The notes under the pieces are model-generated. The model saw nothing but the letters and a program-made list of their open reading frames with translations. It was not told the DNA's origin and searched no databases. From assembly GCA_965224675.1 (NCBI GenBank), contig CBDDAA010000002.1, positions 248,001-312,000 of the forward strand: 64,000 nt of DNA. Reading direction: 5' to 3'. Source of the stretch: UBA7957 sp965224675 (GTDB lineage Bacteria; Pseudomonadota; Gammaproteobacteria; Granulosicoccales; Granulosicoccaceae). The position numbers and the translations under genes were made by a program. Shown in pieces: positions 17,256 to 26,175 of this stretch (positions are counted from its first letter, which is position 1; the number at the start of each line of letters is the position of its first letter).

Positions 17256-18500
17256 TTAAAGATACCTTCTGGCGTACAACGACACGTACAGCAACAACAT
17301 AGTCTGAGACAACAAAGTAGCAATTATGGCACCCTGCCAACCCATAATCGGGATCATTACAAGATTCAATATAACGTTTAGAAGCATTGACAAAACCGTC
17401 CCATTTGAACGAACCTTCTGCAGATCACTTCCTGTCAACGCGTCCGCAAACGGAAGTAGCATAGATTGTATTAATGGATAAAATGCAAGGTAGCGTAGGG
17501 CAACAGCAGATTCACTAAAATTATCTCCTAACATGGAAATTATAAGGTCAGCAAACAAAAACAACATCAGGCTCGCCAACACGCCATAGGCTGCTGTAGC
17601 TGGCAAGATTTTCATACTGTATCGACGTGCATATTTGTAACCTTTTTTCCCCTCAATAAAAAAATATCGATGAATTGTTGCCAATAATGCATTTACGGGA
17701 ACACAGCTCATCGCCGCAAATCGCATGGCCGCCGCGTAGATACCTGTGCCTTCTACAGACGAAAACTTGAATATCATTATTTTGTCAATTTCAGTATTCA
17801 CATTTCGAGCGGTATAGCCAATAGCAAATTGCATTCCCGATGCCAATCGTTCTTTTACCCCCTTTAGCCCCGTATTTTGAATTCCCCAGGTCTTTCCAAA
17901 CCAACTATAGATTAAAATGGCAAAAACACAGCTACTTAGCAATTGCAGATGAATCCACGTATCGAGTTTTCCATCAGATAGCAACAATACACCAACAGAT
18001 AATATCCGTATTATACCATTCGATATTTCGAGCACGGCATTACGCCAGATTGTACCATGAGCAATATTGACGCCTAATGCAAGACTGATGCTCCGGCCCC
18101 CAAAAAACTGTGACAACCCCACTTCTAACAGCAAAATAAGTGCAAAATCCTGAAATATCAGCAGATGGCCAAAATACAAAATAAGCAAGCCTATCGGTAG
18201 TACTAAAAGTGATAGTACCAGTGAATTACCTATTGCTACTGATGTTTTTACGTTTTTTGTAATATCACTCACTATAAGATGATAAGCACCGAGGTCAAAA
18301 AATGGCTCAAGCAAGACCGCAAAAGAAAGCATGGCAACATAGGTACCGAAAGATTCAGGCCCTAACGTTCTTGCCAGTAAAACAAAACTGACAAGTTGCA
18401 ATGATAGTTTTACACCATAGGAGAGCATCATCCATGCAGTGCCGCGCAACATTTCACCATTAAGATTAAATCGACTAAATTGCTTGCGAAAAATATTCAT
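17256..18500 (-). CDS. Polysaccharide flippase, Wzx/MATE-like
   Basis: This polytopic membrane protein of about 414 residues has twelve or more predicted transmembrane segments. It is an oligosaccharide flippase that moves undecaprenyl-linked repeat units across the inner membrane. Family signs are the early GTAWMMLSYGVKLSLQLVSFVLLARTLGPESFGTY block and a central LGVNIAHGTIWRN segment. I prefer the ATG at 18500 over an upstream in-frame TTG at 18539, which would add 13 residues; neither has a strong ribosome-binding site. It lies 50 bp downstream of the wecB-like gene and works with the Wzy-like protein. Confidence 0.85.
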   Translation of the reverse strand: MNIFRKQFSRFNLNGEMLRGTAWMMLSYGVKLSLQLVSFVLLARTLGPESFGTYVAMLSFAVLLEPFFDLGAYHLIVSDITKNVKTSVAIGNSLVLSLLVLPIGLLILYFGHLLIFQDFALILLLEVGLSQFFGGRSISLALGVNIAHGTIWRNAVLEISNGIIRILSVGVLLLSDGKLDTWIHLQLLSSCVFAILIYSWFGKTWGIQNTGLKGVKERLASGMQFAIGYTARNVNTEIDKIMIFKFSSVEGTGIYAAAMRFAAMSCVPVNALLATIHRYFFIEGKKGYKYARRYSMKILPATAAYGVLASLMLFLFADLIISMLGDNFSESAVALRYLAFYPLIQSMLLPFADALTGSDLQKVRSNGTVLSMLLNVILNLVMIPIMGWQGAIIATLLSQTMLLLYVSLYARRYL

Positions 18501-18549
18501 CCCTGACTTAAGTATCTGAGCAGTTTTGACTGTTCCCAATGATCAGTCA

Positions 18550-19644
18550 TTAATGTTCCAGCACATCAAGTATTCGAATCGAAGCATTTCCATCCCAATA
18601 TTTGGGTATGCAGCCGACTTTTCGATTGCCATTCAATATATTATCTGTTACAGCGAGTACAAACTCCCGATCAAGTGGCGCCAGGATATTCGTTCCCTCA
18701 CTAACAGTGATTGGCCGCTCAGTATTATCGCGCAAAGTAATACAAGGTATACCCAGAGCCGTTGTTTCTTCTTGTAAACCACCACTGTCTGTGAGTACAA
18801 ATTGAGCATCACGAAAGAAATTAAGAAATTCGACATAAGAAAGAGGCTCAAGTTGCATTATATTATTGCTCAGTTTCAGGTTGAATTTATCAAGATTTTT
18901 CCGAGTCCTGGGATGCACGGGAAACACAATAGGAATTTTATCAGCTACCTCAGCAAGAATTTCGACAGCCCGCGCGAGATTGTCTTTATTGTCTACATTC
19001 ACTGGACGATGCAAAGTGGCTACTGCATAGTCGGTCAAATCCTTTTTCAATCGGGCAGAAATATCGAGCTTTATCGATTTTCGCTTTATCCTTTCAATCT
19101 GGTGATAAAGGTTATCTATCATCACATGGCCAACAAAATGAATTTTTTCTTCTGCATGGCCCTCATTTCTTAAGTGATCAATTCCACTTTGTTCAGTAAT
19201 AAAAAAACTATCAGTTATTGAATCAGTTACAAGTCGATTTATTTCCTCCGGCATGGAACGATCTCCACTGCGCAGACCTGCCTCGACGTGGACCAGGGAG
19301 ATCAGCAGTTTCTTAGCGACAATTGCACATGCGAGCGTCGAGTTTACATCACCAACAACGAGAACTATGTCTGGCTTATATTCAAAACAGACAGCCTCAA
19401 ACCGGATCATTATTTTCGCCGTCTGCTCAGCGTGCGAGCCACCGCCCACATCCAGATAGTAGTCAGGTGCCGGTATCTCCAAATCCTTAAAAAATACACC
19501 ACTCATTCCCTTATCATAGTGCTGACCAGTATGGATCAGGCGGAATTCAAATTTATCTTTGCGGTTCCTGAGTTCACGTATTATAGGCGCTATCTTCATG
19601 AAATTTGGCCGAGCACCAGCGACCAGATAAACCATTTTTTTCAC
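18550..19644 (-). CDS. wecB: UDP-N-acetylglucosamine 2-epimerase (non-hydrolysing), WecB type
   Basis: The enzyme interconverts UDP-GlcNAc and UDP-ManNAc, a precursor of ManNAc and ManNAcA residues. The core starts MVYLVAGARPNFMKIAPIIREL and contains HVEAGLRSGD, HRPVNVDN and TDSGGLQEE, all family motifs. The likely start is GTG at 19644, with AAAGGA 8 bp upstream; ATG at 19635 is the alternative. A longer frame up to 19704 would run into the dispersed repeat at 19665 and is rejected. No wecC-type dehydrogenase is in this window, so the end product is uncertain. Confidence 0.92.
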   Translation of the reverse strand: MKKMVYLVAGARPNFMKIAPIIRELRNRKDKFEFRLIHTGQHYDKGMSGVFFKDLEIPAPDYYLDVGGGSHAEQTAKIMIRFEAVCFEYKPDIVLVVGDVNSTLACAIVAKKLLISLVHVEAGLRSGDRSMPEEINRLVTDSITDSFFITEQSGIDHLRNEGHAEEKIHFVGHVMIDNLYHQIERIKRKSIKLDISARLKKDLTDYAVATLHRPVNVDNKDNLARAVEILAEVADKIPIVFPVHPRTRKNLDKFNLKLSNNIMQLEPLSYVEFLNFFRDAQFVLTDSGGLQEETTALGIPCITLRDNTERPITVSEGTNILAPLDREFVLAVTDNILNGNRKVGCIPKYWDGNASIRILDVLEH

Positions 19645-19664
19645 CCATATTTTCCTTTGGTTAC

Positions 19665-19809
19665 CTAGCACCCAGTTGAAAAGTCTCTGATGAGTACCAA
19701 GCAAGGCAAAATCAGGTGAAAAAACGCAGTTTACACGGTGTAAATGAGTATTTTTAGCCTTATTTTAACGCTGCATGGTGCCGTCAGAAGGTTTTCAACC
19801 CGCTGCTAG
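19665..19809 (+). repeat. MITE-like dispersed repeat, family A, copy 2
   Basis: The 145-bp copy has tips CTAGCACCCAGTTGAAAAG and TTTTCAACCCGCTGCTAG, which are imperfect inverted repeats of each other. The centre has TTTACACGGTGTAAA. It sits between the wecB start and the 3' end of the next glycosyltransferase gene (stop at 19826), splitting the polysaccharide transcript. Confidence 0.82.
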
Positions 19810-19825
19810 TGTTTCAATAAAATAC

Positions 19826-21058
19826 TTAATTCTTCTGTATCACAGCTTCTATTACTTCAAGATATTTGTGTGCTAGTTTTTTACGATCAAAGAATTCGGA
19901 AACAAACTCCCGTCCATTCTCCGCTGCCAATTGATACCGCTTGCAGTCAGCGTGAAACAGTTTGACGCTTTCAGCAAGTTGTTTTGCATTTTGAGGCTCT
20001 ATAACAATACCGGACTTTGCACGTTCAATAATGGCCTTACTTTCACCTTGTACACCGAGAACAATTGGTTTTTTCATAGCCATACTTTCAAAAATTTTTG
20101 ACGGGATGACCGTTTTAAATAAATCAAGTTTTTTCAGAAGAACCAAACTCAGATCAACAATTTTCCAAACGGAAGGCATACTTTCCTTAGGCATTTGACC
20201 TAACATTATCACGTTATGTAAATTCTGATTGTCACACATTCGTCTAAGTCGTTGAGTCTCCGATCCTTCACCCACCGTGAGGAAAACAATCTCAGGCTCA
20301 CCACGTAACAACTCAGCGGCTTCAAGCAATGTTTCCAGATGATGAGCCATACCATGAGTACCTACATACGCGGCAACAAATTTTCCCTGCAAAGATCGAA
20401 GTTCTACTGGAAGTGCAACATCAGAGCCATCGGAAAAGTTATAAAATGATAAATCCACACCATTCTTAATAACCGTAATTTTCTCTTGTGGAATACCTTT
20501 ATCAAGCATGTAATCCCGGAATGCAGATGTTACCGGGATAATATAATCACTATGACTATAGGCAAACATCTCTAACCACTCTAATACACGGATGATTGCC
20601 CGACTTTTAATCGCACCAACTGCGAAAATTGACTCTGGCCACAAGTCTCTTATTTCTAGTATCCATGGGATTCTTTTTAGGCGACTAAACAAGTAACCTG
20701 CAAGTCCATTGAAAAATTGTGGGGATGTAGTAATCACTACATCCGCCTTAGCTGCGAACGGAATATAGGCCGTAGTCACCACCAGAAAAGAAATGTAGGC
20801 AAGTGTGCGTTTAATAAATCCTTCGTTGGCTGTGATATAGGTCCACAATCGCACAACTTTTATACCTGACACAACTTCAGTTGAATACAATCGATTTTTG
20901 TACCCATCGTAAACCCGACCTTTAGGGTGATTCGGCGCGCAAGTTACCACAACTACTTCGTGTCCCTGCTTTACCCACTCCCGACAATGTTCAAATGTCC
21001 GTGAAGCTGGCGCATTAACCTCTGGAGGAAAATAGTGGGATAGGAAAATAATGCGCAT
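19826..21058 (-). CDS. Glycosyltransferase family 4, WcaI-like
   Basis: This GT-B glycosyltransferase of about 410 residues resembles colanic-acid WcaI. The N-terminus MRIIFLSHYFPPEVNAPASRT is characteristic. Further features are DVVITTSPQFFNGLAGYL, IKNGVDLSFYNF, the GTHGMAHHLE linker and PSKIFESMAMKKPIVLG with the donor-site EX7E-like motif. I use the ATG at 21058; a GTG at 21073 overlapping the upstream stop would add five residues but has no ribosome-binding site. The heparinase-like gene is immediately upstream, so the two are coupled. Confidence 0.9.
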   Translation of the reverse strand: MRIIFLSHYFPPEVNAPASRTFEHCREWVKQGHEVVVVTCAPNHPKGRVYDGYKNRLYSTEVVSGIKVVRLWTYITANEGFIKRTLAYISFLVVTTAYIPFAAKADVVITTSPQFFNGLAGYLFSRLKRIPWILEIRDLWPESIFAVGAIKSRAIIRVLEWLEMFAYSHSDYIIPVTSAFRDYMLDKGIPQEKITVIKNGVDLSFYNFSDGSDVALPVELRSLQGKFVAAYVGTHGMAHHLETLLEAAELLRGEPEIVFLTVGEGSETQRLRRMCDNQNLHNVIMLGQMPKESMPSVWKIVDLSLVLLKKLDLFKTVIPSKIFESMAMKKPIVLGVQGESKAIIERAKSGIVIEPQNAKQLAESVKLFHADCKRYQLAAENGREFVSEFFDRKKLAHKYLEVIEAVIQKN

Positions 21059-21069
21059 GAGCCTACAAT

Positions 21070-22731
21070 TCACACAATATTTATGTCGTAACTTAGCGTT
21101 ACAGGCAACAGACCATGAAAATAGAGCCGTATGACCTTATTGTCCACCTCTTTGCCAAATTCAGGATGATAAACAGAATTGGATATGTCATATGCATGGT
21201 CATTATTAATATTTATACTTGCAATGAACTGACCATCGCAGTCCAGTAACTGAAGTTGGTTATTGCACTCTTCTATCTGGACGTCTGGATGAATATGAAT
21301 AAAGCTTTCGATCCTGTGTTTACCTTTACCCTCAAGCAAATCAGTTACTTTCCAACCGCGTTGGGGTTCGAACACCACTTCTCTATGATGGGTCACCTTT
21401 GGAGAAAGTCGCCTATAACCATTATGGCTTCCTTGAAAATATTGGTTTCCTTCATTATCTATCGCCAGATTCGCAGAAATAGGTGAAGCTCTACGTGCCA
21501 CCCGAAACAAACCCCATACTTCCGACTGCTCATGCTCATCGACCATAATTGTATTGTGGGCAGCAGTAGAACGATCATACCGGCGCCGAGTGCCGGGTTC
21601 ATAATCATAGGTGCCTGTATCTACAACCAAGCGTTTTTCCGCTATGCTCAACTCGTAACTTAACGTATCGCAATGTGTATGTCCCGGTTGATATCTAGGT
21701 CCTGTTTCTCCACAGTCAATCAACATACGCATGGTTTCTGTACCAAGAATAAAATACCCGCTGGACTTAAATGATGTCTGTGGTGGAAAGATATTTTTGT
21801 CTTTATGCCTTAATTTCAATATGCGCTGAGAATAGTCTAATAACACTTCAGGTGCTGGTGCAATGCCGAAAGCAGAATCATTAAATAGGGGGATTTTTCC
21901 ATCAGACATAAGGATATCACGTAGAAATACTGCTGATTTAGAGGCTGAATCCCGCATCAGATTCAGGGTATTCCCGCTGTATTGATTACGAGGATTAAAA
22001 TTCAGTAAATCGAGTAGATCTTCCAGAAAAATACTGTGGTACATTGGACTGCGTTCGAAGTGACCACCATCGTCAAGTATTTGCTCAGCTACCTGCTTAA
22101 CTAATAATCGTTCTGCACAACTGAACCAATCAACCGGCGCTTTCCCTTTTAGATACAAACTCGAAAATAACAACGCCTTTATATTTTTGAACAGGTGATT
22201 AGCAAGAATATGTAATTCAAGATTGTGGTACAACCAATGGGATTGCAAGGCGAGGCTGCGCACCCAGCTATCGGGAATTTTCTGTCGATCCTTTGTTAAG
22301 AAATATTTAACCCAATTTACAATGCGCAGAGAGGTGGTATAGGGTTCCCACGCAGTTTCAGTACCCAATGGGTTTTTTTCAATCCAATTGCCAATAATGA
22401 AAAACTTGTGCTCTTCAGTTAGAGAAATATCTTGTAAGTAATCAAAATAATGTAGATTATATCGCCAAAGCCTAGGCATATCCGATGATTGCCAATCAAT
22501 CCGATTCGCTGGAAATTGCTTTTCACAGTGTAGGAATTTAAAAGCCCAAGGGTGCTTAGCGCCCATAGTAGTTGACAAAAATCGGTAGTTGGGAGAATAA
22601 GGCTGAACAGTGATTTGCTCATTGAGAACAATCCTTTTCCCAAGACCCATAAAACGTCTGACTGTATACCAAAATAGCTGAGATGGCTTAAGACTAATCA
22701 CAGCATACAGATAATAAAAGGCTTTATTCAA
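21070..22731 (-). CDS. Heparinase II/III family polysaccharide lyase-like protein
   Basis: The 553 residues have an N-terminal alpha-toroid region (RLWRYNLHYFDYL, NHLFKNIKALLFSSLYL, HFERSPMYHSIFLEDLLDLL) and a C-terminal heparinase II/III beta-sandwich. The latter carries QPGHTHCDTLSYELS, DTGTYDYEPGTRRRYDRSTAAHNT and EQSEVWGLFRVARRA, where Tyr and His residues of the lyase site are conserved. Such proteins often sit in exopolysaccharide loci and trim or release uronic-acid-containing polymers. No clear signal peptide is seen, so the location is uncertain. Confidence 0.9.
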   Translation of the reverse strand: MNKAFYYLYAVISLKPSQLFWYTVRRFMGLGKRIVLNEQITVQPYSPNYRFLSTTMGAKHPWAFKFLHCEKQFPANRIDWQSSDMPRLWRYNLHYFDYLQDISLTEEHKFFIIGNWIEKNPLGTETAWEPYTTSLRIVNWVKYFLTKDRQKIPDSWVRSLALQSHWLYHNLELHILANHLFKNIKALLFSSLYLKGKAPVDWFSCAERLLVKQVAEQILDDGGHFERSPMYHSIFLEDLLDLLNFNPRNQYSGNTLNLMRDSASKSAVFLRDILMSDGKIPLFNDSAFGIAPAPEVLLDYSQRILKLRHKDKNIFPPQTSFKSSGYFILGTETMRMLIDCGETGPRYQPGHTHCDTLSYELSIAEKRLVVDTGTYDYEPGTRRRYDRSTAAHNTIMVDEHEQSEVWGLFRVARRASPISANLAIDNEGNQYFQGSHNGYRRLSPKVTHHREVVFEPQRGWKVTDLLEGKGKHRIESFIHIHPDVQIEECNNQLQLLDCDGQFIASININNDHAYDISNSVYHPEFGKEVDNKVIRLYFHGLLPVTLSYDINIV

Positions 22732-22873
22732 AATCTTACTATCTTCCGCTCTTTCGAAATAAACTGAGATAAAATGATGAGTGGTAATTTTAACTGAAAA
22801 CAGAGCCAGATATGTAAACTATTCAGATCACATTAATTGAGTTGAAATCCTGTTCACCAAACCACCAGTAATT

Positions 22874-24034
22874 TCAGGAATGATTGGTTCTCTGGCGTGA
22901 GTTCTTTGCTGTTACAGCTATTGACCGTTCTGCCACATGTCGGGCGCTGACCGAAGAAGTTAATTGTGCTGGTGCATTCAGTTTCTTTGTTGACTTTGCA
23001 TTCTCTCTTTGCATCTTCTGCGTGATGCCAAGGTGTACCCCTACGAGAATAACAAACAGCCATAACATAGCGGGATCCCAAGTCGTATTATTATTGGCGA
23101 TCAATCCAACGCCAATAAATAACAGGTGGATTACCAGCATTATGCCTACGGTTTTATTAACTGAAAATCCCTGATCTATCATAAGATGATGAAGGTGATC
23201 TCTTCCCGCTTGAAACGGTGACCTGCCCTGTAAAAGACGACGAGTCATTACAGCACTTATATCAAGTAACGGCAGTCCAAAAATCCATCCGGCAGCCACA
23301 GCTGACAATGCCTGCGTTTCACTCTCCGATAACTCAATAAAAAACCAGGCAAGTAAAAAACCAAGAAACATGCTGCCTGCATCACCCATGAAAATTCTTG
23401 CAGGCCAACCAAAAAAGCGTACATTGAATAACAGAAATGCGAACAAAGCACCCACAGCGATTAAGATCAGCAGCATTGATTGAGCTTCACCAGCTGAAAA
23501 TGCGACAATAGAAAGTGCAATAAAGCTTAACAGGGCTAAACCTCCGGCCAAACCATCAGCGCCATCCACCATGTTCATGGCATTTATTACACCGACCACA
23601 CTAAATACGGTAAATACTAGTGAAAAGAAAGCATTAAACTGGACGACACCATCTCCAAACAAATTGCCTAACTGTGTGATATGGACTCCACCGATATATA
23701 CCATTGCAACAGCTGCCAGTATTTGGACAAAAAAGCGCTTGCGTGTTTGCAGTCCGTGCATATCGTCAAGAACGCCCAGCACAACCACTATAGTTGCAAT
23801 TGTTACCAATGCCAGAGTGGACCAACTTGGGGCAAGTAACATGGCAGAAATGGCAAATGCTGAAAAAATAGCAATACCTCCCACTAAGGGCACTAAACCT
23901 TCATGTTTTTTTCGTTCACAGGGTTTGTCCAATAACCCAACGTTAACCGCTACCTTGCGCATGATCATTATCATCGTTACACAGATGAAAAATGGTAGCA
24001 CCATACTCAGCAAATTGGTTGCGATCGAAATCAT
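22874..24034 (-). CDS. Undecaprenyl-phosphate sugar-1-phosphate transferase, WecA/MraY family
   Basis: This initiating enzyme transfers a HexNAc-1-phosphate from a UDP-sugar to undecaprenyl phosphate and so starts the lipid-linked repeat unit. The 386 residues span about eleven transmembrane helices. Family motifs are NAMNMVDGADGLAGG near 150, FMGDAGSMFLGF near 215 and the cytoplasmic GRDHLHHLMIDQG near 275. WecA is the nearest named relative, but the sugar specificity is not readable. It is the first gene of the minus-strand polysaccharide cluster. About 30 residues after the last helix are hydrophilic and non-conserved. Confidence 0.9.
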   Translation of the reverse strand: MISIATNLLSMVLPFFICVTMIMIMRKVAVNVGLLDKPCERKKHEGLVPLVGGIAIFSAFAISAMLLAPSWSTLALVTIATIVVVLGVLDDMHGLQTRKRFFVQILAAVAMVYIGGVHITQLGNLFGDGVVQFNAFFSLVFTVFSVVGVINAMNMVDGADGLAGGLALLSFIALSIVAFSAGEAQSMLLILIAVGALFAFLLFNVRFFGWPARIFMGDAGSMFLGFLLAWFFIELSESETQALSAVAAGWIFGLPLLDISAVMTRRLLQGRSPFQAGRDHLHHLMIDQGFSVNKTVGIMLVIHLLFIGVGLIANNNTTWDPAMLWLFVILVGVHLGITQKMQRENAKSTKKLNAPAQLTSSVSARHVAERSIAVTAKNSRQRTNHS

Positions 24035-24693
24035 ATAGTTACGGTTAGATCCTGCATTTTCAAAAATGCGTTATAAAGACAAATAGGGTTAACACTATAC
24101 TGCATTAATCCTATGTGTTGGAATTCTGACGTATATTTTAAGCACCTTATCAACTTATTACACGTACTAATTTTCAGTAGTTAGAGCCATGTCATCTTTT
24201 AATTAATAAGGGAAATTGCTCGAACCTATTCCATTTCCAGTAAAATTATAGTTAATTATTCAGTAATTTATCAGGTATTGTTAATAAACATTGTCAATTT
24301 TTCATGTTGCTCTTATTGATTACATATCAGACGGGTTCCTGACACCAAGAAAACCAATAGCGTCTGTCTGGATTTATCCGCTTTCTTGAACAGGGTCATT
24401 CCGGATGTGAGTTCAACGTAAAAAGATGGGTATTAATCTGAATAATTCACCAATAGCACATCTCATTGGTACGAGACCCCGTCATTAATCCAAGCTATTA
24501 TTCGAGAAGTGAAATCTTAGCTCAGTTTCTTTCAACCTTAGTATGCAGTTAGAAAGCCATTAAAAGTGCGAGTCCAGGGCAAACTGAAAGAGACCATCTG
24601 CGGTGATGAGCCTACGCCTACAAAGACGTAGACCAGGTACGTGAGCTGGAGCGGCTTTGCGCCTCTTGAGATAGAGTGACGAACCCGGAGCCA
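24035..24693. other. Gene-free region with degraded repeat upstream of the IS630 element
   Basis: No gene is seen. The first 490 bp are AT-rich and presumably hold the promoter of the WecA-like gene. From about 24545 to 24690 the sequence resembles palindromic element 3 (36962-37267): GTTAGAAAGCCATTAAAAG near 24549 matches its inner hairpin arm, and TTGCGCC.TCTTGAG near 24656 matches its second hairpin. It looks like an older repeat copy interrupted by the IS. Confidence 0.5.
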
Positions 24694-24696
24694 CTA

Positions 24697-25924
24697 GTAC
24701 TCCATCAACATAGGATTGATGGATAAAGTGATTTCAATTTAACCCGTGCATCCTGAGTTGTAAAACGCCAATTTACTCGTATGACTTTATGGTTACGCAG
24801 CTTTTGCCAGGAGTCTATTTCCTTTCGTAAAGTTTCCTGATCGGGAATTCTTCGATTGAGACATTGGCGACTGAGCACTCCTATCTCTATTTCTGCCATA
24901 TCCAACCAGCTACCATGTTTCGGCGTATAGTGGATTTCTAATCGTTCAGCAATTCGTCTCGCTTCCTCTGGCTCAAACGTGGCGTACAGTGACCCCAGCC
25001 TATGGGTGTTCAGGTTATCCATCACTAAAATGATTTTTCTATCAGGAAAGTGTTCATCAACCAACTCTTTAATTAACTGTGCCCAGTCTTGCTTGGTATG
25101 TCGATCAGTTACCTTTACATGGCGCCAGCCTTCAAGGGGAGCTGATAACATAAACAGATTACTGACTCCGTTTCTTTCATATTCATAATCAAATTTAGCG
25201 GGTTGCCCTGCTCTTAATGCAAGTGGTGTGCGTGTCTCTTTAATATGTTGCTTACTGGTTTCATCCATGCAGACCAAGACTTCCTCTGGTGTATAGCTTC
25301 TTTGATACACCTCCAGTATATCTTCCATTGCGCAGACAAAATCTGCATTTTCCTTGGGAGGTATAACCCAGCACGCCTTCAACCAGGGTTTGAGTACATT
25401 TTTTTTAGTGTCTGTCTGACCGATTCTCCTGAAATCGAATCAACAATCTCACACTCTACCAATCGTTCAGCGAGTAGCTTTAATGTCCAATCTGTGCGCC
25501 CCTCTGGAGCAGATGAGCAAGCGGTTGCGATAAGAAATGCCTCTGCTTCACCATCAAGTTTTTTTGGCTTTCGACGTGTTTGTACTTTTGGGTTAAGCGC
25601 TGATTCAAGCCCCTCCACAACAAAACGTTTTCGGACTCTTTCCACGGTTAGCCGACTGATGTGTAAGGCTTCCGCTATCTCCTTATCTTTCAATGAGCCC
25701 GTTGCTGAAGTTTCATCTGCATGTAGTAACACCTGGGCATGAATTAATTTACGTGCGGCTACTCGTCCTTGTGACGCCAACTGGATTAAAATACCTCGCT
25801 CTTGTACGGTCAGTTTTACTCTGTACTTTTTTTCTGGCATATTTCACTCCAAAGTATCATTCGCTTAAATTTGGTACTTAAGAGTTTAGTTTAGATATTC
25901 ATCAATGCTACGTTGTTGGAGTAC
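24697..25924 (-). mobile_element. IS630-family insertion sequence
   Basis: This element of about 1.23 kb is bounded by inverted repeats of about 28 bp starting GTACTCCA. The left copy reads GTACTCCATCAACATAGG; the right copy, read from outside, is GTACTCCAACAACGTAGC. Both ends sit within CTAG with a TA on each side (24695-24696, 25925-25926), as expected for the TA target duplication of IS630. It encodes a transposase in two overlapping frames joined by an A8 run. A lone end of the same IS is at 62832-62859. Bounds are by eye and good to a few bases. Confidence 0.88.
24705..25840 (-). CDS. IS630-family transposase, two frames with probable programmed -1 frameshift
   Basis: Frame A (25840 to 25379, 153 residues) has the N-terminal helix-turn-helix (KEIAEALHISRLTVERVRKRF). 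Frame B (to 24705) has the DDE catalytic core: VCMDETSK, ILVMDNLNTH and GSWLDMAEIEIGVLSR. The junction is a run of eight adenines after CT. A -1 slip there converts ...LKKMYSNPG-stop into ...LKKNVLKPWLKACW, restoring the usual IS630 sequence, and gives a 378-residue fusion. The length arithmetic fits one base re-read. The alternative is a disabling indel in a homopolymer. Confidence 0.85.
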
Positions 25925-25927
25925 TAG

Positions 25928-26175
25928 GATGCACCTTGGCTTTGGCTCCAGGCGGCGCTCTACCTCCCCCATCTTTGAAGTTGTAGCAGTAACCGCTCTC
26001 GGCTTGCCCTTCGGCAGGCTATTAAATACGAGATCTATGTTGCAGTCCTTTAACTGGGCCAATCATTCCCTTCGGCATGCACCTTGCGCTCGCGTTTTTA
26101 ATGGCTTTCTTAAAACACGATTAATAGTTACAACACTCATTAGCTTAAACCTTGCTAACGAAAATCTGAGTCAAG
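25928..26175. repeat. Repeat debris right of the IS630 element
   Basis: No gene. Between about 26030 and 26120 the minus strand matches the interior of palindromic element 3 (GAAAGCCATTAAAAACGCG, GCAAGGTGCA, GGGAATGATTGGCCC, AGGACTGCAA). It is inverted relative to the fragment on the left of the IS, so the IS sits between inverted pieces of the same repeat family. Confidence 0.55.

Noticed and set aside
19645..19704. Extended N-terminus of the wecB-like gene
   Set aside because: The extra residues come from repeat sequence, and the protein family begins at MVYLVAGARPN. A ribosome-binding site suits GTG at 19644.
7863..24034. Genomic island or prophage explanation for the polysaccharide locus
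   Set aside because: No integrase, att repeats or tRNA insertion site was seen. The MITE-like repeats around it also occur next to housekeeping genes.
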